From the NCBI RefSeq assembly GCF_030056665.1, contig NZ_JASHIG010000013.1: DNA of 64,000 bases; one strand, written 5' to 3'. Under the pieces are notes generated by a model. It saw nothing but the letters and a program-made list of their open reading frames with translations, had not been told where the DNA came from and did not search any database. Origin of the DNA: Flectobacillus roseus. GTDB lineage: Bacteria; Bacteroidota; Bacteroidia; Cytophagales; Spirosomataceae. Position numbers and translations under genes: made by a program. This document shows, in pieces, positions 1-8,677 of the stretch. The first letter of the stretch is position 1, and every line of letters starts with the position of its first letter.

Positions 1-2
1 TT

Positions 3-995
3 GGTATATGGCTTGAGCCAGAAATGGTAAATCCCAAAAGTGAACTTTATGAAAAACATCCTGATTGGGTCGTAAAGCAAGCGCAAAGACCCGAACATTA
101 TTTCCGAAATCAATTGGTATTGGATTTGGCAAATCCTAAGGTGCAAGATTATGTGTTTGGCGTCGTAGATAATTTATTTACTAAAAATCCAGCTTTGGCT
201 TTTATCAAATGGGATTGCAATGCGGTGATTTTCAACGCTAACTCTACCTTTTTACAATCGCAAGGTCAATCACAAAGTCGTTTTTATGTCGATTATATTC
301 GTGGACTTTATAGTGTTTTAGAAAGAATTCGTGCAAAATATCCTAAAGTACCAATGATGCTTTGCTCGGGCGGTGGCGGTCGTGTAGACTATGAGGCTTT
401 GAAATACTTCACAGAATTTTGGCCAAGTGACAACACTGAGCCACTTGAACGTATTTTTATCCAATGGAACTACTCGTATTATTTCCCAGCCATTGCGACT
501 TGTAATCATGTAACAGATTGGGGAAAACAGCCTTTGAAGTTTAGAATAGATGTAGCGATGATGGGAAAAATGGGCTTTGATATTGTAGTGGAACATCTCA
601 ACCCTGAGGAATTACAGTTTGCACAAAAGGCTATTCAAAATTATAACCTACTTAAAACCACTATTCTACATGGTGACCAGTATCGCTTGGTCGACCCATA
701 TACCCATGATTTTGCTTCATTGATGTATGTTTCGACTGATAAAAACAAAGCCGTGATGTTTAACTATTTAGTCAGTAACCGTTATGAATCTTCGGCTAGT
801 CCAAGGCCTGTGGTACTAAAAGGTCTCGATCCTAACAAGAAATATAAAATTCAGGAAATCAATTTGTTTGCCAACAAGAAGTCGAGCCTAAACAACAGTG
901 CCGAATACAGTGGTAGCTATTTAATGACAGTTGGTTATAATCCTGAAGTGAGCAGCGGTAGAAGTAGTGTGATTTTGGAAATAGAAACTCTATAA
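3..995 (+). CDS. Alpha-galactosidase, GH36 family (5' end outside window)
   Basis: The reading frame is open from base 3, so the gene starts upstream; the ATG at 24 is internal, inside the conserved GIWLEPEMVNP block. About 330 C-terminal codons are present of the roughly 700 usual for GH36. Visible landmarks: FIKWDCN with the catalytic nucleophile Asp, the CSGGGGRVD loop, and FWPSDNTEPLERI carrying the acid/base Asp; the last ~90 residues form the C-terminal beta-sandwich. The family hydrolyses alpha-1,6-galactosides (melibiose, raffinose, galactomannan side chains). Cell location cannot be told without the N-terminus. A strong hairpin follows. Family call is secure; exact substrate is not. 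Confidence 0.93.
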   Translation, partial: GIWLEPEMVNPKSELYEKHPDWVVKQAQRPEHYFRNQLVLDLANPKVQDYVFGVVDNLFTKNPALAFIKWDCNAVIFNANSTFLQSQGQSQSRFYVDYIRGLYSVLERIRAKYPKVPMMLCSGGGGRVDYEALKYFTEFWPSDNTEPLERIFIQWNYSYYFPAIATCNHVTDWGKQPLKFRIDVAMMGKMGFDIVVEHLNPEELQFAQKAIQNYNLLKTTILHGDQYRLVDPYTHDFASLMYVSTDKNKAVMFNYLVSNRYESSASPRPVVLKGLDPNKKYKIQEINLFANKKSSLNNSAEYSGSYLMTVGYNPEVSSGRSSVILEIETL

Positions 996-1011
996 AAAGA
1001 TAAAGTGATAA

Positions 1012-1180
1012 GTCAGTGCAGAATAAGATTTAATTTATGTGTTTAGGCAACAAGTACATGGCTGTGGGTGTTAAAATGTTTTAACACCCACAGCCATGCT
1101 TTTTTCCAAAACCCACCGCTGAAAGCCGTTACCTGAAAGCCCAAACCACAATCTTAAATTTTATTTTGCCCACTAACTAC
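1012..1180 (+). repeat. Dispersed intergenic repeat R1, copy 1, with heptad array
   Basis: This spacer (996-1324) has no gene. It holds a copy of a ~150-170 bp element seen again at 16250-16405 (inverted), 19948-20096, 38545-38683, 48607-48720 and 61438-61565. Shared blocks: GTGCAGAATAAGATTTAA, TTAGGCAACA, GTTAAAATGTTTT, then CCTGAAAGCC and TTGCCCACTAACTA. Positions 1111-1145 are five 7-bp units of the type GCYGAAA. A perfect hairpin (1057-1098) replaces part of the middle found in other copies. Confidence 0.75.
1057..1098 (+). terminator. Strong hairpin with T-tract after the GH36 gene
   Basis: Perfect 20-bp stem (1057-1076 against 1079-1098) with a 2-nt centre, followed by a run of T at 1100-1105. 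It sits 60 bases after the GH36 stop, as expected for an intrinsic terminator, and lies inside an R1 repeat copy. Confidence 0.75.
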
Positions 1181-1213
1181 AGGTACGAAGAGATACACTA
1201 TCTCTTCGTACCT
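1181..1213. repeat. Perfect 15-bp hairpin
   Basis: Arms 1181-1195 and 1199-1213 are exact reverse complements (AGGTACGAAGAGATA) around a CAC loop. It follows the R1 copy directly. It could be a second, bidirectional terminator or a REP-like unit; there is no clear T-tract. Confidence 0.6.
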
Positions 1214-1324
1214 ATGTGTTTTGGCTAGTTTAGATTCCTTTTACAGGAAAATATAATCCAACATTAATCTTTCTGAATCGAAACAAATCAAAGGGGAAAT
1301 CTTTAACCTTCAATTTGTGTATTT

Positions 1325-2245
1325 ATGAAAAAAGTAACTTTACTGTTGTTGATTTCGCTAATTTTGGGGAGTTGTAAAAAAAATGATACCACTTTGCCAA
1401 CGGTATCTTCCTTGCGAGTAGAGGGAACGATGACAGTCGATGCGCTGTCACGAACGTATTTGTTGAACCTACCTCCCAATTATAACCAAAGCTCAGACAT
1501 TCCCTTGGTCATTGCTTTGCATGGTGGCGGTGGTAGTGCCACACAAATGGAAGCCAATTATTATTTGACCGATAAAGCCAATCAATCTCAGTTTGCTATA
1601 GTGTATGCTGAAGGAGTACGGAGTGACGGGATTTTGGGAGCAAGAACATGGAACGCAGGAACGTGCTGTGACTATGCTGTTGAAAAACAGATAGATGATG
1701 TAAAGTTTATCAGTAATTTGATTGATGATTTACTCAAAAAATACCCCCGACTTTCTACTAAAAAAATATATGCCACAGGTATGTCCAACGGAGCTATGAT
1801 GTGTTACAGACTTGCTTGTGAACTTTCTAGTAAAATTGCCGCTATTGCCCCCGTAGCAGGAGCCATGGTAACGACTAGCCCTTGTGTCGCGTCGAGACCT
1901 GTTCCAATCCTACATATTCATTCGAAACTCGATACCAAAGTACCTTATGCTGGCGGTCGAAGCACCTTAGGTTTTGTAATACCACCCGTCGAGACGGGTA
2001 TCAATACATGGTTGAATATAGATGCTTGTAACTCGAATATTAAGACTGTCAACAGTTTTACAAAATATACGCTTACCCAATGGCTCAATTGTAAAAATAG
2101 CGCCATTCAAATTTATTTAACCGAAGATGGGGGACACTCATGGCCTGGCGGTGACAAAGTACGTGCAGGTGCAGACGCTATTTCTGATGCTATCGTCGCT
2201 AATGATGTGATTTGGAGCTTTTTTCAACAGTATAAATTACCGTAA
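1325..2245 (+). CDS. Secreted lipoprotein esterase, PHB depolymerase/feruloyl esterase-like (LpqC type)
   Basis: A 306-aa protein with a lipoprotein signal peptide: hydrophobic stretch then LILGSC, so Cys16 would be lipidated and the enzyme membrane-anchored. Then an alpha/beta-hydrolase fold of the poly(3-hydroxybutyrate) depolymerase/CE1 group: oxyanion loop LHGGGGSA (~66), nucleophile in GMSNGAMM (~153), Asp in HSKLDTKVP and His in GGHSWPGG near the C-terminus. It also has the paired cysteines (TWNAGTCCDYA) common in this family. Such enzymes cleave short polyesters or feruloyl/acetyl esters of polysaccharides; next to a glycosidase the second role is more likely. It is a single gene with its own spacer. 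Confidence 0.85.
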   Translation: MKKVTLLLLISLILGSCKKNDTTLPTVSSLRVEGTMTVDALSRTYLLNLPPNYNQSSDIPLVIALHGGGGSATQMEANYYLTDKANQSQFAIVYAEGVRSDGILGARTWNAGTCCDYAVEKQIDDVKFISNLIDDLLKKYPRLSTKKIYATGMSNGAMMCYRLACELSSKIAAIAPVAGAMVTTSPCVASRPVPILHIHSKLDTKVPYAGGRSTLGFVIPPVETGINTWLNIDACNSNIKTVNSFTKYTLTQWLNCKNSAIQIYLTEDGGHSWPGGDKVRAGADAISDAIVANDVIWSFFQQYKLP

Positions 2246-2333
2246 ACGAAGAAAATCGGATAAGGTACCCAAGCATAAGACAATGAGTGAGGGCGCTTCT
2301 CATATTTTCTCTTGATTAATTATTGAATATTCC

Positions 2334-2363
2334 TTGTCAATCTCTATAAATCTTGTAGATTTG
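2334..2363 (+). promoter_or_regulatory. Candidate Bacteroidota housekeeping promoter
   Basis: TTG at 2334-2336 and TAGATTTG at 2356-2363 are separated by 19 bp, matching the Bacteroidota sigma-A pattern (-33 TTTG, -7 TAnnTTTG). Transcription would start near 2370, giving a ~160-nt leader before the sigma-54 activator gene. Confidence 0.55.
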
Positions 2364-2529
2364 TGTATTATAAAGAAAGGATAACTAACACACAATTTCA
2401 TAACCACTCTCCTTTAATCATAGAAACGCCTGATATAAAGTCATTTACTCGTTTATTCAAACGATGATGGCTATTGTATTTATTAGATTTATCTCTTGAC
2501 TTAAATTGTCTTATGGCATTATTCATCCT

Positions 2530-3981
2530 ATGAACTTTATGATATCACATTCAAAGGCTACCAGCTACAGCCAGACTTTATCTCAAATGATTTTGGATAA
2601 GATGGTAGCATTTGCTCAATATGTTCTTGAAATAGAGTTTTTTAGTGCTTGCGTATATAGAGGAGAGGAACTCGAATGTTACTTGAGTAATTTACCCAAT
2701 ACCATCGTTGAAAATATACCAGTCTCAATAACAAGACAATCTTTCGCGCAATATACTTTTGATAAAGTAATTATGCTCAAAAGGCATCTTTCATTTGGGA
2801 TACCTTGGCAAGAATATTCGAGCATTAAACAAACATGGATTGTGCAAAGGGCTTTGGATCATGATTACAAAGTAGTACTAGGATTTCACTCTTCAAAAAA
2901 CCGAGAATTAGCTACTGAATTGAATACGCAAATCTTACATTTTTCTGATGCCATAGCCTATCAAGTAGGATATTATGGCTTAAAAAATCAATTGAATGTA
3001 CCTTCTCAAGTTCACCCTTTGCACGAATTACAAAATAATCTTGGAATTATCGGTATTAGCGAGGGTATTCATGAAGTGAGAGATTTGATTTTGCGAGTTG
3101 CTCCAACAGACTCGACCGTTATTATTTTGGGAGAAACTGGTACGGGCAAGGAATTGGTGGCCAAAGCAATTCATGAGCAATCGCATAGAAAAGAAGGCGT
3201 TTTTGTGAAAATCAATTGCGCCGCTATTCCATTTCATTTGCTTGAAAGTGAGTTGTTTGGACATGAAAAAGGCGCATTTACTGGTGCTGTAGAACGCAAA
3301 ATTGGGAAGTTTGAATTGGCAAATGGTGGTACTTTATTTCTGGATGAAATTGGCGATATGCCTCACGAGCTGCAAGCAAAGTTACTCAGAGTATTGCAAG
3401 AAAAATCCTTTGAACGTGTAGGAGGAAATAAAACTGTCAAAACCAATGTGCGAATTATTACTGCGACACATTGTAACTTAGAAAAGTTGATAGAGGCTGG
3501 TACTTTCCGACAAGATTTGTATTATAGACTGCAAGTATTTCCGATACAGATACCTGCCTTGAGGGAAAGAAAAGAAGATATTCCTGTACTAGTTGAACAT
3601 TTTGTAAACCACTTTTCCAAAACGCTCAACAAGCAATTGCTTGGGGTAAGTCAACAAGTATTGGATAGTTTGATGCAACATACTTGGCAAGGAAATGTCC
3701 GAGAATTACAGCATGTTATCGAAAGAGCCTGTATTTTAACGAAAGGAAAATATCTTAATAAGATTGCTATTTCTCAGAATAACAGCACAATACAAGAGAA
3801 AAAAAATCATTTTGAAATAAGACCTTTACAAGAAGTCGAACGTAATTATATTATTCAGGTTCTTCAGCATTGTCAAGGAAAGGTTTTTGGAGAAAATGGT
3901 GCAGCCCAACTTTTGGGTTTACCCCCAACAACCCTGCTGTCAAAAATGAAAAAACTACAAATACAAAAACAGATAAGCTAG
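2530..3981 (+). CDS. Sigma-54-dependent transcriptional activator (no receiver domain)
   Basis: About 483 aa. The first ~170 residues show no receiver signature and are probably a ligand-binding GAF-like domain (inference). The AAA+ core follows: Walker A GETGTGKE, the sigma-54 contact loop GAFTGA, Walker B GGTLFLDEIGD and arginine-finger region. The C-terminus carries a Fis-type helix-turn-helix (NGAAQLLGLPPTTLLSKMKK). A TTG start at 2506 would add eight residues; ATG at 2530 is preferred and a third choice is 2539. It opens promoters for RNA polymerase-sigma54 by ATP hydrolysis. It faces a related NtrC-type gene convergently. Its stop codon lies inside a long hairpin. The signal it senses is unknown. 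Confidence 0.85.
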   Translation: MNFMISHSKATSYSQTLSQMILDKMVAFAQYVLEIEFFSACVYRGEELECYLSNLPNTIVENIPVSITRQSFAQYTFDKVIMLKRHLSFGIPWQEYSSIKQTWIVQRALDHDYKVVLGFHSSKNRELATELNTQILHFSDAIAYQVGYYGLKNQLNVPSQVHPLHELQNNLGIIGISEGIHEVRDLILRVAPTDSTVIILGETGTGKELVAKAIHEQSHRKEGVFVKINCAAIPFHLLESELFGHEKGAFTGAVERKIGKFELANGGTLFLDEIGDMPHELQAKLLRVLQEKSFERVGGNKTVKTNVRIITATHCNLEKLIEAGTFRQDLYYRLQVFPIQIPALRERKEDIPVLVEHFVNHFSKTLNKQLLGVSQQVLDSLMQHTWQGNVRELQHVIERACILTKGKYLNKIAISQNNSTIQEKKNHFEIRPLQEVERNYIIQVLQHCQGKVFGENGAAQLLGLPPTTLLSKMKKLQIQKQIS

Positions 3982-4013
3982 TTCGAGACTTAGTCTCGAA
4001 CTAGCTTATCTGT
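3969..4013. terminator. Perfect 21-bp hairpin overlapping the activator stop codon
   Basis: Arms 3969-3989 and 3993-4013 are exact reverse complements with a TTA loop. The stem begins inside the last codons of the sigma-54 activator, so the C-terminal codons are part of the structure. There is no long T-tract. Its centre (GAGACTTAGTCTC) resembles the R4 palindromes at 4037, 28313 and 62589. Confidence 0.7.
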
Positions 4014-4036
4014 TTCTAATCTGTAAAAAAAATTGA

Positions 4037-4057
4037 GTCCAAGACAAAGTCTTGGAC
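4037..4057. repeat. R4 palindrome, 9-bp arms
   Basis: GTCCAAGAC at 4037-4045 and GTCTTGGAC at 4049-4057 flank AAA. Similar palindromes recur at 28313-28335 and 62590-62610, so it belongs to a small dispersed hairpin family. Confidence 0.6.
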
Positions 4058-4149
4058 TAGTAATTTCTTTTCATTTATTTACTTTACAAACTACTTAAGT
4101 TAGCGAGCAAAATAAGCTTGAATAAACGAAAATTTTCTTGTTTTCCTTT

Positions 4150-4340
4150 GTACAAGCTCCGTAGGTGCGACAGAAAGCTAAAATCTTGAAGTCTGTCGCA
4201 CCTACGGAGCTCGTTTAATAGGTCGGGAAATAGATTCACTACTACCAAACTATCGCTCCTACGGAGCTGATAAAAAGACTGAGTTCTGTAGAAAATCCTA
4301 ATAAACAGGCTTATCAATGTTATATAATTGATAAAGTTAG
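4150..4340. repeat. Dispersed repeat R2, copy 1
   Basis: The 337-bp spacer between two convergent regulators is mostly this element. It holds a perfect 19-bp stem (4155-4173 with 4193-4211, core CCGTAGGTGCGACAG), a lone half-site CTATCGCTCCTACGGAGCT at 4250-4268 and an AT-rich tail to about 4340. Copies at 46430-46560 and 48722-48905 have the same order; the 48.7-kb copy matches into the tail. No transposase is present, so a MITE-like or REP-like element is the best description. Confidence 0.75.
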
Positions 4341-4350
4341 TTTTGCTCGA

Positions 4351-5721
4351 TTACTTATAAACCAACTTAATCCCGTGTTTCTTTATTTTAGAGTAAAGTG
4401 TTTGTGCAGATATTCCTAAAAGTTCTGCCGCACCGCCTGCGCCAGACACTCTGCCGTTACTTGCTTTTAAGGTATTGATAATGTGCTCTTTTTCCATTTC
4501 ATCCATGGTCAGAATAGCACTTGGCAGTTCAGACTCTATCTGATGCACAGTCTTTGATTCGGGCATTTGGACTGTGTTTATTTCAGTATTATTTGCCAAT
4601 AGCACTGCTCTTTCGATACAGTGTTCTAATTCTCGAATGTTACCATGCCAAGCATAATTTTTGAGCTTTTCTAATACCGAATTATTGATGCTAGTAATCT
4701 TTTTACCCAACAACAATCCATATTTTTCAAGGAAATAATAGACTAAATCTTCAATATCCTCTTTTCGTTCACGGAGTGGGAGTAGTTCTAAAGGAAAAAC
4801 ATTGAGACGATAATACAAGTCGAGTCGGAAACGACCTTCCGACACTTCTTTTTCTAAATTACGGTTTGTCGCAGCAATAACTCGAATATCGACTTTCAAG
4901 GTAGTATCGCTTCCTATTCGCTCAAATTCTTTTTCTTGTAACACTCGTAACAGCTTTACTTGTGCTTCAAGAGGCATTTCTCCGATTTCATCCAAGAAAA
5001 TAGTTCCTCCATGCGCTTGTTCGAATTTGCCTATACGTCGTTGATGGGCACCTGTAAAGGCTCCTTTTTCATGTCCAAATAGCTCAGATTCAATGAGATT
5101 GATAGGTAAGGCTGCACAGTTGACCGTAATAAAAGGTTGATTGTTACGATTCGACAAAGCATAAATGGCCTTGGCGACTTTTTCTTTACCCGTTCCAGTT
5201 TCACCCAAAATTAACACGGAAGTAGGAGTAGGGGCCACAACTTGAATTTTATAGGTTAACTCCTTCATAAAAGGACTTTTACCAATTAGCCCTGTGACTT
5301 CAGAAGTGAGCTCTACCTGTGTTTCGGTCTTAATAAAACCTCGTTCAATACCATATCTATGGCGCGCAATATCGAGCATGACAAATAAATCTTTGTCACG
5401 AAAAGGTTTTACTAAAAAACCATAAGGCTGTGTTTTTTTGGCAGATTCAAGGCATGAATGATTGGTATTGGCTGAAATAAATAGAAAAGGTATATTTTTT
5501 TTATGCAGTATTTGTGCTAAATCTATGCCTGTCAATTCACCTTTGAGAATAACATCAATCAGCACCCAATCGGGTTTCTTTTCCTCAATATATTGTAAGG
5601 CTCTTTCTACAGAAGAGGCAATTCCTGTTACTAAATAGCCCCCTTTGGTGAGCATCAGCTTGAGGTCATAAGCTACTATAAATTCATCTTCTACGATTAA
5701 TATTTTATCTTTTTTAGACAT
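4351..5721 (-). CDS. NtrC-family sigma-54 response regulator
   Basis: 456 aa: receiver domain 1-120 with acidic pocket VEDE and phosphoacceptor Asp56 (WVLIDVIL), AAA+ domain ~145-380 with Walker A GETGTGKE, GAFTGA and GGTIFLDEIGE, and a C-terminal Fis helix-turn-helix (GAGGAAELLGISAQTLYSKIKK). It is the output of the histidine kinase directly upstream; the two reading frames overlap by 8 bp (ATGTCTAA), which points to translational coupling. The closest paralogue in view is the activator at 2530-3981. Targets would have -24/-12 promoters; I found no convincing one here. Confidence 0.93.
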   Translation of the reverse strand: MSKKDKILIVEDEFIVAYDLKLMLTKGGYLVTGIASSVERALQYIEEKKPDWVLIDVILKGELTGIDLAQILHKKNIPFLFISANTNHSCLESAKKTQPYGFLVKPFRDKDLFVMLDIARHRYGIERGFIKTETQVELTSEVTGLIGKSPFMKELTYKIQVVAPTPTSVLILGETGTGKEKVAKAIYALSNRNNQPFITVNCAALPINLIESELFGHEKGAFTGAHQRRIGKFEQAHGGTIFLDEIGEMPLEAQVKLLRVLQEKEFERIGSDTTLKVDIRVIAATNRNLEKEVSEGRFRLDLYYRLNVFPLELLPLRERKEDIEDLVYYFLEKYGLLLGKKITSINNSVLEKLKNYAWHGNIRELEHCIERAVLLANNTEINTVQMPESKTVHQIESELPSAILTMDEMEKEHIINTLKASNGRVSGAGGAAELLGISAQTLYSKIKKHGIKLVYK

Positions 5722-7981
5722 TCACTAACTCTTTATGTAAGGGAAAAACAATCTGTACCTTTACGCCATTATCGCTTATAATTTCTACATTTCCATCTAT
5801 TTGTTCTGCCAATCCATAAATAAGATTGACGCCCAATGACTCGGAGGTATGTTGTAAAAAATCATCTGGAAGCCCAATGCCATTGTCACGTACTCCCAAA
5901 TGTACAAAGTTCTGGTCGTCGAGTTGGAGACAAATACGAATTACGCCATTATTTTGATGAGGAAAGGCATATTTGATAGCATTATTAATCACTTCATTAA
6001 GAATTAAGCCTACTGGCACGGCCTGAGAAACATCAAGTATTACATCTTCTAGAACGTAGTCGATGGTAATATTTTGCTTAAAATTCGAGTATTCTTTTAC
6101 ATACGAAATCAGCTCTGCAATATACCATCGCATATCAATGGTTGACAGCCCGTCCGTTTGATATAGTTTTTGATGTATCAATGAAATGGCTTGCATTCTT
6201 TGTTGGCTTTTCTGAATAGCCACTATGGCATCCTGATTGTTGAGATGCGCCGACTGTGCATTGAGTAGGCTAATTACGACCTGCAAATTATTTTTTACTC
6301 TATGATGAATTTCTCTGAGAAGCCATTCTTTTTCATTTAAGAGCTTTTTGAGTAAATCATTTTGTTTGTTAATCTCGGCTTGTTTTTTCTCAAGTTGTAA
6401 ATTAACTTTTTGTTTGAGTCGATATCGACTCACAGAAATTACGAGTAAAAGCAATAAAATGACAGCACCTACGATAATATTGACTTTTAAAACTCTTTCA
6501 TTTTGGATAATGCTATTCTGAATTTCTGTCTTTTGTTGTAAAATTTGGATATTCTTATCTTTTTGTTCGGTTTCAAACTTTACTTGGAGATTGATAAGCT
6601 GCTTGGCTTTTTCGATATTAAGTAAAGAATCAGAAGCTACTTTATATAGCTTTAGGTGCTTTACAGCATCCTGAAGCCTTCCTAAAGCTGAATCAGCTTT
6701 ATAAATATTCTGATAAGCTAAGGAAAGATAAAGGTAGTTTTTTTCTTGAATAGCTATTTTTTCGTAATCTAAAAGCAATGGATAGGCTTTTTTATATTGA
6801 TGTGTTTCGACTAAATATCGTGTGATACTATTGAGATAAAACTTGTAATAAGCCTGTTCTGGTTTGAGTGTTGAAAATATTTCCCAAACCTTTTGATAAT
6901 GCTGTTGAGCTTTATCAAACTCTCGAAGTCCAATATAGATGTTCAAATACAGATAAGGAATCCGCCCTATCATTTCATCGCTTAAATCTTTGGCATATTT
7001 TTTTTCGAAGAAAATTAAATCTTTTAGTGCGCCTTTATAGTCATTAATGCGGGCTTTAGCCGTAATGATATTGCCCGAAATCATTTGAATATAGCTTCTC
7101 TCTTGGTATTTCTTGGCGAGAACCAATGCCTTTTCCCAATAGGCAACAGCGGGTTTTTCTTGCTTCAAATAATAATATACCAGAGCAGTAGTATTGTAAA
7201 TGCTACTCATTTGTAAAGATGAGTCTTTGAGCGACTCAGCGATTTTTACAGCGGAGATACTATTTTCAAGTGCATTATCGTACTTACCCATTTGTATATA
7301 AACATTGGCCATAAGTTTATAAACGCCTTGGGTATCAGGTATTTTAGCCTTTCGAAAAGCAATGAGTGCTGCATGTAGTTCTTTCAATGCTTGTTCGTTC
7401 TGACTGTCGATTGAAAGTAAGTCTCCAAGCATTTGTCTTGCAGGAGCTTCTTTTTCGTAGGCTTTGGCTTGTGCAAAATACAAGATGGCTTTTTGATAAA
7501 ACTGTATTTTTTGCTTGATATGTTGTTCGTCTTGCTCTATTAAATGCCCTTCTTTTTCAAAATAATCTCCTTTTTGTTCGGGCAAATTATAAAGTTTGGC
7601 AAAACCTAAAGCTTTCCGAAACATACCTCGTCCTTCAGCTCGGAACCCTTTTTCCAACAAAATACTACCTCTTAAATACAAACTTTTGACATACTCTTGG
7701 TGCAAATTATTTACTACGCTTACTCGGGTGGCTTCTTCGGCCAAGGTTGAGGCACTATCTAAATCAGATTTTAGTTCTCCATCTCTCAACAAAAAATGCT
7801 CACTCAATAACAATTGGGTCTTTGCCAGATTTGCGGGCGTAACTTTTCCCTTCAACACGCGTTTGAGCGAATCGGCTTGGGGCAATGTGAGTACTTTGGC
7901 ATTTGCCTCAAAGTAGCTCAGTAATCCTGTGGCAATCAGCAACAAGCTTATTTTGGAGAGAAAGGGAAAAGTTTTTATCAT
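5714..7981 (-). CDS. TPR-containing sensor histidine kinase (HisKA_2 type)
   Basis: 755 aa. A signal peptide (~1-28) is followed by a periplasmic array of TPR-like helical repeats (~50-450), one membrane segment near 500-520 (IIVGAVILLLLLVISV), a coiled-coil linker, and a cytoplasmic kinase. The phosphoacceptor lies in LLREIHHRVKNNLQ (~556), the HisKA_2/HWE-like form rather than classical HisKA; the ATPase domain has LNEVINNAIKYAF (N box) and VRDNGIGLP (G1 box). Pairing of a HisKA_2 kinase with a sigma-54 response regulator is clear from the 8-bp overlap. The TPR region presumably reads a protein or peptide signal; the stimulus is unknown. Confidence 0.9.
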   Translation of the reverse strand: MIKTFPFLSKISLLLIATGLLSYFEANAKVLTLPQADSLKRVLKGKVTPANLAKTQLLLSEHFLLRDGELKSDLDSASTLAEEATRVSVVNNLHQEYVKSLYLRGSILLEKGFRAEGRGMFRKALGFAKLYNLPEQKGDYFEKEGHLIEQDEQHIKQKIQFYQKAILYFAQAKAYEKEAPARQMLGDLLSIDSQNEQALKELHAALIAFRKAKIPDTQGVYKLMANVYIQMGKYDNALENSISAVKIAESLKDSSLQMSSIYNTTALVYYYLKQEKPAVAYWEKALVLAKKYQERSYIQMISGNIITAKARINDYKGALKDLIFFEKKYAKDLSDEMIGRIPYLYLNIYIGLREFDKAQQHYQKVWEIFSTLKPEQAYYKFYLNSITRYLVETHQYKKAYPLLLDYEKIAIQEKNYLYLSLAYQNIYKADSALGRLQDAVKHLKLYKVASDSLLNIEKAKQLINLQVKFETEQKDKNIQILQQKTEIQNSIIQNERVLKVNIIVGAVILLLLLVISVSRYRLKQKVNLQLEKKQAEINKQNDLLKKLLNEKEWLLREIHHRVKNNLQVVISLLNAQSAHLNNQDAIVAIQKSQQRMQAISLIHQKLYQTDGLSTIDMRWYIAELISYVKEYSNFKQNITIDYVLEDVILDVSQAVPVGLILNEVINNAIKYAFPHQNNGVIRICLQLDDQNFVHLGVRDNGIGLPDDFLQHTSESLGVNLIYGLAEQIDGNVEIISDNGVKVQIVFPLHKELVNV

Positions 7982-8011
7982 GACTCAGAATAACAAATGG
8001 CGATTGAGAGG

Positions 8012-8045
8012 TAATAGAAGTAAGACAAAGGTCTTGCTTCTATTA
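8012..8045 (-). terminator. Intrinsic terminator after dps
   Basis: A 15-bp stem (8012-8026 with 8031-8045, one G-T wobble) and an AAAG loop lie between the dps stop and the histidine kinase start. It would end the dps transcript and separate it from the two-component operon. Confidence 0.65.
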
Positions 8046-8062
8046 CTAAAATTACACAAATT

Positions 8063-8536
8063 TTACTTTAGATGAGCTCTTAGCATCCAAGCCATTTTTT
8101 CGTGCTTTTCCATCAAGCCTGTAATAAAATCACTCGTCCCGAGGTCGTGTAAGTCGCTAGCAAAACGATTAATATTTTCACGTAAATGAAATATAATCGT
8201 CAGGTGGTCTTGTAGTAATTCTTTGATAAGTCCAAGACTAGTATTTTCTTCACGAGTTTCTTCTGTCAAACGCGTAAGTTGTGTATAACGTTTGAGTGTA
8301 GCAGGAGCAAAGTGACCAATCGCACGAATACGTTCGGCAACATCGTCGATAATGTCGTCTAACTCATCATATTGTTTTTCGAAGAAAAGGTGCATATTAT
8401 AAAAATCTGCTCCTTCTATATTCCAATGAGCATTGCGTGTTTTGGTGTACAAAACAAACTCATCTGCTAATAACTTTGACAGCTCTAGGGCTATCTCCAA
8501 ACGGTCATTTTCTTTGATACCAATGTGTGTTTCCAT
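8063..8536 (-). CDS. dps: Dps-family DNA-binding ferritin-like protein
   Basis: 157 aa, the usual Dps length. The inter-subunit ferroxidase residues are present with correct spacing: His37, His49, Asp64 and Glu68. The family forms a 12-subunit shell that oxidises Fe(II) with hydrogen peroxide and stores iron, protecting DNA; some members bind DNA through a basic tail, which is short here. It is monocistronic, with a terminator after it and a heptad-repeat spacer before it. It fits the stress/detoxification run that follows on the same strand. Confidence 0.95.
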   Translation of the reverse strand: METHIGIKENDRLEIALELSKLLADEFVLYTKTRNAHWNIEGADFYNMHLFFEKQYDELDDIIDDVAERIRAIGHFAPATLKRYTQLTRLTEETREENTSLGLIKELLQDHLTIIFHLRENINRFASDLHDLGTSDFITGLMEKHEKMAWMLRAHLK

Positions 8537-8565
8537 GATTTATAAAATGTTTTGAGATAATCTGG

Positions 8566-8600
8566 GAATGATGAGTTGTGAATTGTGAGTTATGAATTAG
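8566..8600. repeat. Heptad tandem array, class II (GARTTRT)
   Basis: Five consecutive 7-bp units with consensus GARTTRT (for example GAGTTGT then GAATTGT), in the spacer upstream of dps. The phase is exact over 35 bp. Related arrays are at 13944, 28234, 34863, 48931 and 63858. Confidence 0.7.
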
Positions 8601-8649
8601 GGTTTGTCCTTGCCTAAAAGTTAGACAGGAATTCTAATGTTATAATTTT

Positions 8650-8677
8650 GCCTAATGCCTATAGCTTACAGCCATAT
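8650..8677. repeat. Heptad tandem array, class I (GCCTANN)
   Basis: Four 7-bp units beginning GCCTAAT, GCCTATA; the last unit ends at the base before the stop codon of the DMT-family gene. Class I arrays recur throughout the window. Confidence 0.7.

Noticed and set aside
24..995. GH36 gene starting at ATG 24
   Set aside because: The conserved GIWLEPEM motif begins before this Met and the frame is open to the window edge.
4084..4317. 77-codon minus-strand frame
   Set aside because: It lies wholly inside repeat R2 and its stem-loop; composition follows the repeat, not a protein family.
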